Assembly: GCA_937942205.1 (NCBI GenBank)
Contig: CALDFO010000366.1
Span: 1 to 11,038, forward strand
Direction of reading: 5' to 3'
Origin: an uncultured Alphaproteobacteria bacterium
GTDB lineage: Bacteria > Pseudomonadota > Alphaproteobacteria > Micropepsales > Micropepsaceae
Length of the DNA stretch: 11,038 nucleotides
Both the position numbers and the translations under genes were made by a program. Positions 1 to 6,060 of the stretch are shown here, piece after piece; positions within the stretch are counted from its first letter, which is position 1; every line of letters begins with the position of its first letter. The notes beneath the pieces are model-generated. The model was not told the origin of the DNA, made no database searches, and saw only the letters and a list, made by a program, of their open reading frames with translations.

Positions 1-310
1 TGGTCACCGCCTCCAGCAGCCGCTTGGCCACTTTCCTGTCGGCGGCCAGCACCGACTGGGCGCGGGCCATCAGCAGGTCCACACTGGGACTGCCCGAAGC
101 GCGGAAATGGGCGGCAATCTTGTCCTCGATGGGTTTGGCTTCCTCGGCGCTCTGCGCCTTGGCCAGTTGCGAGAACAGCCGGTCGATCTCCGGGCGGGTG
201 TCTTTTTCCGGAGCCGCTTTCTCGCCGGGCTTTGGCGCGGGCGCGGGCGGCGCGGCCAGGGCCACGGCCGGAATCAGCAGGACGCACAGGGCCAGCGGGA
301 TCGGGCGCAT
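1..310 (-). CDS. TPR-like exported protein, N-terminal part (runs off the left edge)
   Basis: The ATG at 310-308 opens a frame that stays open for 103 codons to the window edge, so the C-terminus is missing. The first 19-20 residues form a Sec signal peptide: MRP, then a hydrophobic stretch, then a VALA-type cleavage site. A Pro/Ala-rich linker follows (about residues 20-38), then amphipathic helices that read like the start of a tetratricopeptide array (for example SVDLLMARAQSVLAADRKVA around residues 77-96). Alphaproteobacteria often carry small periplasmic TPR proteins with a similar GSP-x-VDLLM-x-RA segment, so I call it a TPR-like periplasmic protein; this rests on memory of the family, not on an alignment. 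It starts 9 bases after the glcF stop on the same strand and is probably the last or a later gene of the glc operon. An AGG just upstream of the ATG gives only a weak, closely spaced ribosome binding site. Its function is unknown. Confidence 0.75.
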   Translation of the reverse strand, partial: MRPIPLALCVLLIPAVALAAPPAPAPKPGEKAAPEKDTRPEIDRLFSQLAKAQSAEEAKPIEDKIAAHFRASGSPSVDLLMARAQSVLAADRKVAKRLLEAVT

Positions 311-319
311 GGCCTAAGC

Positions 320-1600
320 TTAGTGCGCCGAATGTGGCAATTCCAGGTTGGCCGGTTTCGGGCCGCCTTCCGCCCAATCCAGCAATTCCGCGATATGCAG
401 AATCGGCTGGGTCAGGCCCTCGCCGCTGGCCAGGTGCTGCAGACAGCCGATATTGCCGCTGACCAGCACATCGGCATTGGCGGCGGCGATATTGCCCAGC
501 TTGCGTTCCCGCAAGGCGCCGGACAGTTCCGGCTGCAGGATGGAATAGGTGCCCGCCGAGCCGCAGCACAAATGGCTCTCGTTGAAGGGCGTGACGATGA
601 ATCCCGCCGCATCCAACATCGCCTCGCCGACGCCGTTCAGCTTCAGGCTGTTCTGCAGCGAACAGGCGGGGTGATAGGCCACCCGCAACGCGACCGGCGG
701 CGTGGCGGCCATAGGCGTGCACAGTTCGGCGAAATCGCGGGCGGCGGCGGCGAATTTGGCGGCGCGCGGCTCCCAGACCGGATCGCCCGCGAATTGATGG
801 GCGTAGTCCTTGAGCTGGGCCGAGCAGCCGGTGGCGGTGATCAGCACGCCGTCATACTGGCCCTGTTCATAGGCGATGATGGCCTTTTTCGCCCATGCGC
901 GGCTGTCATGCTCGCGGCCCATGTGATGGGGCAGCGCCCCGCAGCAGCCGGAGCCCTCCAGCGCCACCAGTTCGATGCCGCGCCGCGCCAGCACCCGCGC
1001 CACCGCGTTATCGATCTGCGGCGCCAGCGCGCCCTGCACACAGCCGGGCATGATGGCGATGCGCTGTTCGACCACCGCCGGTTTCGGAAAGACCGACGGC
1101 TCGGGCCCTTGCGGGCGGGCCATCAGGCCCATCTTGGCCATCGCACCCAGCTTGCCGGGGATCAGCCGGGCCACCGGCGCGCCGAGCCGGGCCAGCAGCA
1201 GACCCACCCGCACCAGCCGGGGCCGCGTCATCACCTTGGCGATGGTCCAGCGCAGCAGCCGGTCGCCCAGCGGACGGCGGTAATGCTGCTGAATATGGAT
1301 ACGGGCCTGATCCACCAGGCGCTGGTAATTGACGCTGGAGGGACAGGCGGTCTTGCAGTTCAGGCAGGACAGGCAGCGGTCGATGTGATGCACGGTTTCG
1401 GGCGTGGGCGCGCCGCCCTTTTCCAGCATCGTCTTCATCAGCACGATACGCCCGCGCGGGCTGTCGCGCTCGTCGCCCAGCACCACATAGGTCGGGCAGG
1501 TGGCGGTGCAGATGCCGCAATGGACACAGCGGCGCACCGCGGCGGCGGCGGGACCGATATGCGGATCGGCAAGCTGCTCAGGCGTGAAGGCATACTTCAT
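320..1600 (-). CDS. glcF: Glycolate dehydrogenase (glycolate oxidase) iron-sulfur subunit GlcF
   Basis: The product is 426 residues, close to the usual length of about 400-430. It is the electron-transfer subunit of GlcDEF, which oxidises glycolate to glyoxylate and passes electrons to the respiratory chain at the inner face of the membrane. Two ferredoxin-type 4Fe-4S motifs lie near the N-terminus: C25-x2-C28-x2-C31-x3-C35-P and C76-x2-C79-x2-C82-x3-C86-P. The C-terminal half carries two cysteine-rich CCG-domain signatures, GCCGALPHH (CCG at 219-221) and LCCGSAGTYS (CCG at 345-347), as in heterodisulfide-reductase-like and GlcF/LldE proteins. The ATG (1600-1598) directly follows the TAG stop of glcE with no spacer and no clear Shine-Dalgarno sequence, so translation is probably coupled. 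The order glcD-glcE-glcF separates it from GlpC and LutA paralogues. I see no disruption. Confidence 0.96.
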   Translation of the reverse strand: MKYAFTPEQLADPHIGPAAAAVRRCVHCGICTATCPTYVVLGDERDSPRGRIVLMKTMLEKGGAPTPETVHHIDRCLSCLNCKTACPSSVNYQRLVDQARIHIQQHYRRPLGDRLLRWTIAKVMTRPRLVRVGLLLARLGAPVARLIPGKLGAMAKMGLMARPQGPEPSVFPKPAVVEQRIAIMPGCVQGALAPQIDNAVARVLARRGIELVALEGSGCCGALPHHMGREHDSRAWAKKAIIAYEQGQYDGVLITATGCSAQLKDYAHQFAGDPVWEPRAAKFAAAARDFAELCTPMAATPPVALRVAYHPACSLQNSLKLNGVGEAMLDAAGFIVTPFNESHLCCGSAGTYSILQPELSGALRERKLGNIAAANADVLVSGNIGCLQHLASGEGLTQPILHIAELLDWAEGGPKPANLELPHSAH

Positions 1601-2740
1601 CTAAAGACGGCCCGGATTGAAAAGATGCAGCGGATCGAAGGCGGCCTTGACGGCGCGGTTCAGCGCGGCCAGGGCGGGCGGCGGTTCGGCGAACAGGCCG
1701 AATTGGGCGCGGGTTTCGGGCGCGGCGCGCAACAGCATGGCCTGGCCCTGATGCGCGGCGGCGATGCCGCGGATGCGCGCCGCCTCGGACGGCGGCGCGG
1801 CCAGCCAGATCAGCCCGCCCGCCCAGTCGCCCAGCCAGTGGGCGGCATTCAGCGCCCGGACCACACGCGGCGCTTCGGATTGGGGAATCATCACCCGCCA
1901 GATGTCGCCAGGGGTGTCGGCGAACAGCGCGCCGCTGCCGATGCGGGCAAAGATGCCGTCATCCTCGGCACGCACCAGCCCGTCGCCCAGTAGCCCATGC
2001 GCCAGCGCGATCTTCTCTTCCAGCGGCTGGGCGGCGCCTTCCAGCCGGATCAGCGCGGTGCCGGCCTCGCCCTCGGGCAGATAGGCCAGTCCGCCCGGCT
2101 CCAGCGCCGACAGCGCCACCTTGCGCAGCGCCGCGAACCCGATCTCGGGCGAGACATGCTCCAGCTTGAGGATCGCCGAATGGCTGGGGCGCGGAAAGAC
2201 GCGGAAGGTCATCTCGGTCAGCAGGCACAGGGTACCGTGCGCGCCGCAGACCAGCTTGGGCAGGTCGAAGCCGGTGACGTTCTTGACCACCTTGCCGCCG
2301 CCCCGGAACGCCTCGCCCAATCCGTTCACCCCGGCAAAACCCAGCAGCGAGTCGCGCGCGGGCCCGTGGCGCAGCCTGCCGGAACCGGAGGCATCGCTGG
2401 AGGCGGCGCCCGCCAGGGTGGCGACGCCCTTGGAGCCCAGAAGCTGGGACCAGTCGGCGGGATCAAAACCCAGGCGCTGGTTCTTTTCCGCCAGCACGGC
2501 GGTGATCTCGGTCAGCGGAGTGGACGGCGCAGCCGTCAGAATCAGTTCGCCCGGCTCATACTTGATGACACCGGTGAGGCCGGAGACATCCAGCACGGGA
2601 ATATCGCCGCCGCCTTCCTTGAAAAGCGGCCTGCCCACGGCGCGGCGGGTGCCGCCCGCCACGATCTCGAACGGAGCCTTGTCGGCGCGGACGGCGCGCA
2701 CGAAATCCACGGCCTGGGCCTGGGTGGCGATCTTGCTCAT
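1601..2740 (-). CDS. glcE: Glycolate dehydrogenase FAD-binding subunit GlcE
   Basis: The product is 379 residues and resembles the FAD_binding_4 part of GlcD, as the GlcE family does. It is the second flavin-binding subunit of glycolate dehydrogenase and is needed for activity together with GlcD and GlcF. Visible features are an N-terminal GGTRRAVGRP segment (about residues 29-38), the flavin-site motif GGGKVVKNVTGFDLPKL (about 147-163), then GAHGTLCLLTEMTFRVFP, and the C-terminal signature FDPLHLFNPGRL shared with GlcD-type flavoproteins. I chose the ATG at 2740-2738. It overlaps the glcD TGA by one base (TGATG), and a longer reading of the frame would run hundreds of bases into glcD. No clear ribosome binding site precedes it, which fits translational coupling. 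The TAG stop (1603-1601) abuts the glcF ATG. Confidence 0.95.
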   Translation of the reverse strand: MSKIATQAQAVDFVRAVRADKAPFEIVAGGTRRAVGRPLFKEGGGDIPVLDVSGLTGVIKYEPGELILTAAPSTPLTEITAVLAEKNQRLGFDPADWSQLLGSKGVATLAGAASSDASGSGRLRHGPARDSLLGFAGVNGLGEAFRGGGKVVKNVTGFDLPKLVCGAHGTLCLLTEMTFRVFPRPSHSAILKLEHVSPEIGFAALRKVALSALEPGGLAYLPEGEAGTALIRLEGAAQPLEEKIALAHGLLGDGLVRAEDDGIFARIGSGALFADTPGDIWRVMIPQSEAPRVVRALNAAHWLGDWAGGLIWLAAPPSEAARIRGIAAAHQGQAMLLRAAPETRAQFGLFAEPPPALAALNRAVKAAFDPLHLFNPGRL

Positions 2741-4221
2741 CAGAAACGCGGCAAATGCGGATGGGGCAGCTGCGCCCCATGAACATGGAGATGACCCTGC
2801 TCGATGCAGGCCGACAAAGTGGGGAATACCTTGCCGGGATTGAACAGGCCCTGGGAATCGAAGGCGCATTTGATGCGGTGCTGCTGTTCCAGGTCGCTTT
2901 CGCTGAACTGGTCGGTCATCAGGTCGCGCTTTTCCACGCCTACGCCATGCTCGCCCGACAGCACGCCGCCCACCTTGACGCAGAGGCGCAGGATGTCGGC
3001 GCCGAAAGCCTCGGCCCGCTCGAACTCGCCCTCCTTCATCAGGTCGAAGATGATCAGCGGATGCAGGTTGCCGTCGCCGGCATGAAAGACGTTGCAGAAG
3101 CCCAGGCCATATTGCCGCGACAGCACTTCCATCTCGGCCATCACCTGCGGCAGGGCATGGCGCGGGATCGAGCCGTCCATGCAGATCATGTCGGGGGCCA
3201 GCCGTCCCATCGCCGCGAAGGCCGCCTTGCGGCCCGACCAGATGCGGGCGCGCTGTTTCTCGTCGGTGGCCTCCACCGTGCGGCCGCCGCATTGGGCGAC
3301 GATCTCGGTGACGCGCTGGACGGTCCAGGTGACGTCGGCCTGGACCCCGTCGGCATCGATGATCAGGATGCCTTCGGCCCCCGCCGGATAGCCGGGCTGG
3401 TTATAGGCCTCGATCGCCTCGGCGGCGCGGCGGTCCATGAACTCCATCGCCGCGGGCACCACGCCCTCGGCGATGATGGCGGCGACGCATTCCCCCGCCG
3501 CCGGAACCGTGTCGAACGACGCCATCAGGGTGCGCGTCACCGGCGCCTTGCGCAGGATCTTCACCACCACCTCGACCACCACGCCCAGCAGCCCTTCGGA
3601 GCCGGTGACCAGGCCCAGCAGGTCCAGCCCGCCCTGGCAGCCGGACTTGCCGCCCAGGGTGACGATCTCGCCGCCCGGCACCACGATAGTGACGCCCAGC
3701 AGATTGTTGGTGGTCAGGCCGTATTTCAGGCAATGCAGGCCACCGCTGTTCTCGGCGACATTGCCGCCGATGGTGCAGGCGACCTGGCTGGACGGATCGG
3801 GCGCGTAATAGAAGCCGTTATCCTCGACCGCCTTGGTGATGTTGAGGTTGGTGACGCCCGGCTCCACCACCACGCAGCCATTCTCGTAATCGATATCCAG
3901 GATGCGCTTCATGCGCCCCATGCCGATCAGGATGCCGTCCTCGCGCGGCAGCGCCCCGCCCGACAGCGAAGTACCCGCGCCGCGCGGCACGATGGGAATG
4001 CCCTCGGCTTCGGCATATTTCAGAATCTCGGAGACCTGCTCGCGGCTGGAGGGCAGCACACAGACCAGCGGCATCTGGTGATAGGTGGACAGACCGTCAG
4101 TGTCGAAGGTGGACAGGCCCGATTCATCGGCCACCACGCCGTCGGGCACGATCGCCGTCAGGGCGGCGATGATCTCGGCGCGGCGGGCAACGATGCTGGC
4201 GTCGGTCGGGGGCAGAAGCAT
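2740..4221 (-). CDS. glcD: Glycolate dehydrogenase catalytic FAD subunit GlcD
   Basis: The product is 493 residues, nearly the same length as E. coli GlcD (499), and recognisably similar to it along its whole length. It is the catalytic flavoprotein that oxidises glycolate (and often D-lactate) to the 2-oxo acid. The FAD_binding_4 (VAO/PCMH-type) half shows PRGAGTSLSGGAL (about residues 79-91) and PDPSSQVACTIGGNVAENSG (142-161). The FAD-oxidase C-terminal half shows FHAGDGNLHPL (about 379-389), SGEHGVG (422-428) and FNPGKVFPTL. The frame could open 18 bases earlier at a TTG (4239), but the ATG at 4221-4219 is preferred because MLLPPTD fits the family better. AGGCAGCT just upstream gives a modest ribosome binding site. 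It is the first gene of glcDEF-TPR, 141 bases after rpmJ on the same strand. No GlcC-type regulator gene is in view. Confidence 0.96.
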   Translation of the reverse strand: MLLPPTDASIVARRAEIIAALTAIVPDGVVADESGLSTFDTDGLSTYHQMPLVCVLPSSREQVSEILKYAEAEGIPIVPRGAGTSLSGGALPREDGILIGMGRMKRILDIDYENGCVVVEPGVTNLNITKAVEDNGFYYAPDPSSQVACTIGGNVAENSGGLHCLKYGLTTNNLLGVTIVVPGGEIVTLGGKSGCQGGLDLLGLVTGSEGLLGVVVEVVVKILRKAPVTRTLMASFDTVPAAGECVAAIIAEGVVPAAMEFMDRRAAEAIEAYNQPGYPAGAEGILIIDADGVQADVTWTVQRVTEIVAQCGGRTVEATDEKQRARIWSGRKAAFAAMGRLAPDMICMDGSIPRHALPQVMAEMEVLSRQYGLGFCNVFHAGDGNLHPLIIFDLMKEGEFERAEAFGADILRLCVKVGGVLSGEHGVGVEKRDLMTDQFSESDLEQQHRIKCAFDSQGLFNPGKVFPTLSACIEQGHLHVHGAQLPHPHLPRF

Positions 4222-4298
4222 AGCTGCCTGTATACGCAACTGGCGAGCGCAATGCTCTGGAATTCAAGGGCGTTTTTTTGTCGCGCAGGGACGCGGAT

Positions 4299-4319
4299 CA
4301 CGCGCATATGCTGCGCGTG
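4299..4319. promoter_or_regulatory. 8-bp perfect inverted repeat upstream of glcD (operator candidate)
   Basis: CACGCGCA (4299-4306) and TGCGCGTG (4312-4319) are exact reverse complements around the five bases TATGC. The centre lies about 88 bases upstream of the glcD ATG, in the 141-base gap between rpmJ and glcD. The dyad could bind a dimeric regulator of glycolate use. It could also be the stem of an rpmJ transcript terminator, but no T-tract follows it on the minus strand. The rest of the gap holds a T7 run (4273-4279, plus strand) and short CCGG repeats next to the rpmJ stop, which form at best a weak hairpin. I saw no convincing -35/-10 pair for glcD. Confidence 0.35.
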
Positions 4320-4362
4320 CGAAAAGGCCGGGTTGCCGGATATCGCCGGATAAAAGCGGCTT

Positions 4363-4488
4363 TTAGCCCTGGCGCGCCTTGAAGCGCGGGTTCTTCTTGT
4401 TGATCACGTAGACGCGACCCTTGCGGCGGATGACGCGGCAGTCCTTGTCACGCTTCTTGAGCGAACGGAGGGAGTTGCGAACCTTCAT
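4363..4488 (-). CDS. rpmJ: 50S ribosomal protein L36, zinc-ligand-free type
   Basis: The product is 41 residues and matches the alphaproteobacterial L36 form: it starts [13 protein letters not shown] and ends NPRFKARQG, and it is very basic. L36 is the smallest protein of the large subunit and sits near the peptidyl-transferase end of 23S rRNA. Canonical L36 is a zinc ribbon with three Cys and one His ligand. Here only one cysteine (C17) and no histidine remain, so this is a C-minus, zinc-independent variant, which is usual in this class. The ATG at 4488-4486 has an AAGG-type ribosome binding site about 10 bases upstream (AAAAAGGCAGTGTC, then ATG), and a promoter with an exact TTGACA lies further upstream. 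A much longer frame running into the divergent transglycosylase is spurious. Confidence 0.97.
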   Translation of the reverse strand: MKVRNSLRSLKKRDKDCRVIRRKGRVYVINKKNPRFKARQG

Positions 4489-4512
4489 GACACTGCCTTT
4501 TTCGAGCCAAAC

Positions 4513-4527
4513 CGGCCCAAAAGGCCG
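4513..4527 (-). promoter_or_regulatory. Hairpin in the rpmJ 5' UTR
   Basis: CGGCC (4513-4517) pairs with GGCCG (4523-4527) around five bases. On the rpmJ strand the loop reads TTTTG. It lies about 25 bases upstream of the rpmJ start, inside the predicted leader. It could influence ribosome access or mRNA stability, but with a 5-bp stem it may also be chance in GC-rich DNA. Confidence 0.3.
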
Positions 4528-4529
4528 TC

Positions 4530-4548
4530 TTCCGCGAGAGGCGCGGAA
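4530..4548. promoter_or_regulatory. 7-bp dyad overlapping the rpmJ -10/start region
   Basis: TTCCGCG (4530-4536) and CGCGGAA (4542-4548) are exact reverse complements around AGAGG. The right arm touches the proposed rpmJ -10 (4547-4552), and the left arm lies in the first transcribed bases. That position suits either a repressor operator at the transcription start or a hairpin at the very 5' end of the rpmJ mRNA. Which of these applies is not decidable from sequence. Confidence 0.35.
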
Positions 4549-4575
4549 ACTATGCGGGGCCCCCACCCCTGTCAA
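4547..4575 (-). promoter_or_regulatory. Promoter for rpmJ (sigma-70-like)
   Basis: On the minus strand an exact TTGACA -35 box (4575-4570) is followed by a 17-base spacer and the -10-like hexamer TAGTTT (4552-4547). An alternative CATAGT two bases closer is a better -10 match but has a 15-base spacer. Transcription would start near 4540, giving a leader of about 50 bases to the rpmJ ATG. The spacer contains the palindrome GGGGCCCC (4556-4563). The -35 match is strong; the -10 is only partial, as is common in alphaproteobacteria. Confidence 0.6.
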
Positions 4576-4589
4576 CCCGCAAAAACAGG

Positions 4590-4611
4590 CAAAAAAGGGC
4601 GGATTTCCGCC
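4590..4611 (-). terminator. Terminator-like hairpin with T-tract on the minus strand, upstream of rpmJ
   Basis: On the minus strand GGCGGA-AA-TCCGCC (4611-4598) is followed at once by CTTTTTTG, the form of an intrinsic terminator. It sits between the divergent rpmJ and transglycosylase genes, upstream of the rpmJ promoter. It cannot terminate either gene; it would stop transcripts entering antisense to the transglycosylase and so insulate the rpmJ promoter. The stem is short (6 bp with a 2-base loop, or effectively 5 bp), so strength is uncertain. Confidence 0.4.
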
Positions 4612-4665
4612 AAAAATCGCCCGAATGCGATGCCCGGGGGCCGCGATCGGGTATAAGAGTTGGGG

Positions 4666-5949
4666 ATGACCCGCCCCTTTTCCCCCGCCCAGCGCCTGGC
4701 CGCCCTGTGCGGCGCCCTGCTGGCCGTGGCCTGCGCCGCCAGCGCGCCCAAGCCCACCCCGCCGGTGCCGCCCGCGGTGCAGGTGCCCATCGCCCCGCCC
4801 CCGCCCAGTTCGGGCGATGCCCGCCTCGACGCCTTCCTGCTGGAGGCGCGCCAGACGGCGCTGGCCAATGGAATCGCGCCCGCCACCTTCGACAGCGCCG
4901 TGGCGGGGCTGAAGCCGATTCCCGCCATCGCCAATCTCAACGCCAACCAACCGGAATTCGCCCGGCCGGTCTGGAGCTATCTGGACAGCGCGGTGTCGGC
5001 GCGGCGCATCCGGGACGGCCAGACCATGCTGTCGCGCCATGCCGACATGCTGGCCGCCATCGCCGCCCGCAGCGGCGTGCCGAAGGAAATCCTGGTCGCC
5101 ATCTGGGGCATGGAGACCGACTATGGCGCGGGCATGGGCAGCTTCCCGCTGTTCGGCGCGCTGGCGACGCTGGGCTATGACGGGCCCCGCGCCCAGTTCG
5201 GCAAGACCGAATTCCAGGCGGCGCTGCGCATCTATCAGGACCGCCGCTATGCCGTCAGCGAGATGATATCGAGCTGGGCGGGCGCCTTCGGCCAGACCCA
5301 GTTCACGCCCACCACCTTCCTGAAATTCGCGGTGGATGGCGATGGCGACAACCAGATCGATCTGTGGCGCTCGCCCGCCGATGCGCTGGCCTCCGCCGCC
5401 AACCTGCTGGCGAAACAGGGCTGGCAGCCGGGCCAGGGCTGGGGTTTTGAAGTCACCCTTCCAAGCGATTTTGCCTGGCACGAGGCCGATACCGACACCC
5501 CGCTGCCGGTGCGCGAATGGCGCGCCCGGGGGGTGCGGACGGCCAGCGGCGCGGCGCTGCCCGCCACGGACGAAACGGCGGCGATCTATCTGCCGGCGGG
5601 GGCGCGCGGCCCGGCCTTTCTGGTGTTTTCCAATTTCAGCGTGATCCTGAAATACAACAATGCCGCCTCCTATGCGCTGGCGGTGGGGCTGCTGGCCGAC
5701 CGGCTGGCGGGCGGCAGCGCGGTGAAGGGCGCCTGGCCGCGCGACGAGCGCCCGCTGTCGCGCAATGAACGCCTCGCCTTCCAGCAACATCTGGCCCGGC
5801 TGGGTTTCGATCCCGGCGCGCCGGACGGCGTGCTGGGGCGGCGCACCCGCAACGCCCTGCGTCAGTATCAGATGGCGCGCGGCCTGCCCGGCGACGGTTT
5901 CGCCACCGCCGCCCTGCTGACACGGCTGGAAGCGGACGCGGCGCGATAA
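4666..5949 (+). CDS. Secreted lytic murein transglycosylase, MltB type, with C-terminal peptidoglycan-binding domain
   Basis: The product is 427 residues. It cleaves the MurNAc-GlcNAc bond of peptidoglycan with formation of 1,6-anhydro ends, acting in the periplasm. An N-terminal hydrophobic segment (about residues 8-22) ends at C23 in the context LAVAC; this could be a lipobox, but Ala at -3 is unusual, so plain Sec export is also possible. A Pro-rich linker follows (residues 28-48). The SLT_2/MltB catalytic domain covers about 50-350, with the catalytic Glu expected at E150 in [12 protein letters not shown], and with [22 protein letters not shown] (about 206-227, part of the substrate groove). 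Residues about 364-424 form a PG_binding_1 domain ([22 protein letters not shown]). I chose the ATG at 4666; a TTG two codons upstream is less likely. The gene is divergent from rpmJ and convergent with pbpC. Confidence 0.93.
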   Translation: MTRPFSPAQRLAALCGALLAVACAASAPKPTPPVPPAVQVPIAPPPPSSGDARLDAFLLEARQTALANGIAPATFDSAVAGLKPIPAIANLNANQPEFARPVWSYLDSAVSARRIRDGQTMLSRHADMLAAIAARSGVPKEILVAIWGMETDYGAGMGSFPLFGALATLGYDGPRAQFGKTEFQAALRIYQDRRYAVSEMISSWAGAFGQTQFTPTTFLKFAVDGDGDNQIDLWRSPADALASAANLLAKQGWQPGQGWGFEVTLPSDFAWHEADTDTPLPVREWRARGVRTASGAALPATDETAAIYLPAGARGPAFLVFSNFSVILKYNNAASYALAVGLLADRLAGGSAVKGAWPRDERPLSRNERLAFQQHLARLGFDPGAPDGVLGRRTRNALRQYQMARGLPGDGFATAALLTRLEADAAR

Positions 5950-5961
5950 ATCATACTCACC

Positions 5962-6044
5962 ATGGCCGGGCTTGACCCGGCCATCCAGGATAGTCTGCGC
6001 AACGCGTGAATTCGTCTCTGGATGGGCGGCTCAAGGCCGCCCAT
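5962..6044. repeat. REP/BIME-like pair of inverted palindromes in the convergent intergenic region
   Basis: Two 9-bp perfect stems with 5-base loops lie between the transglycosylase and pbpC stops. Palindrome 1 is ATGGCCGGG-CTTGA-CCCGGCCAT (5962-5984). Palindrome 2, read on the minus strand, is ATGGGCGGC-CTTGA-GCCGCCCAT (6044-6022). They are inverted copies of one unit: same loop on opposite strands, same ATGG ends, and a shared CCATCCAG flank (5981-5988, mirrored as CTGGATGG at 6018-6025). They differ at two stem positions, each compensated on the other arm. Minus-strand translation of palindrome 1 gives the [12 protein letters not shown] peptide often seen as spurious short ORFs in alphaproteobacteria, which marks a dispersed repeat family. 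The unit fills most of the 111-base gap and may also end transcripts from both sides, though neither stem is followed by a T-tract. Confidence 0.75.
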
Positions 6045-6060
6045 GGAAATCAGAAAAGTA

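Noticed and set aside
107..1993. 628-codon plus-strand open frame across glcF and the end of glcE.
   Set aside because: It is antisense to two well-recognised genes, crosses their junction, and has the same low-complexity Arg/Gln/His/Gly composition. It is a shadow frame.
1601..3292. Extended glcE reading frame of 563 codons overlapping glcD.
   Set aside because: The upstream part is an out-of-frame reading of glcD. The GlcE family begins near the ATG at 2740, which overlaps the glcD stop by one base as in coupled operons.
4229..4234. TATACA, a possible -10 box for glcD only 7 bases from its ATG.
   Set aside because: No -35-like hexamer lies 16-18 bases upstream, and the same bases can be explained by the weak ribosome binding site region. 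The support is too thin to annotate.
2755..4353. 532-codon plus-strand open frame opposite glcD.
   Set aside because: It is rich in His, Asp, Gln and Arg, has no family resemblance, and lies antisense to an intact GlcD.
4328..4365. Possible rpmJ terminator around the stop codon (AAAAGC-C-GCTTTT and short CCGG repeats).
   Set aside because: The stems are 4-6 bp with a one-base or weak loop and only T4 tracts; I could not distinguish this from chance.
4363..5790. 475-codon minus-strand frame that would extend rpmJ upstream through the transglycosylase gene.
   Set aside because: Only the last 41 codons match a known protein (L36), which has its own ATG, ribosome binding site and promoter. The rest is antisense shadow.
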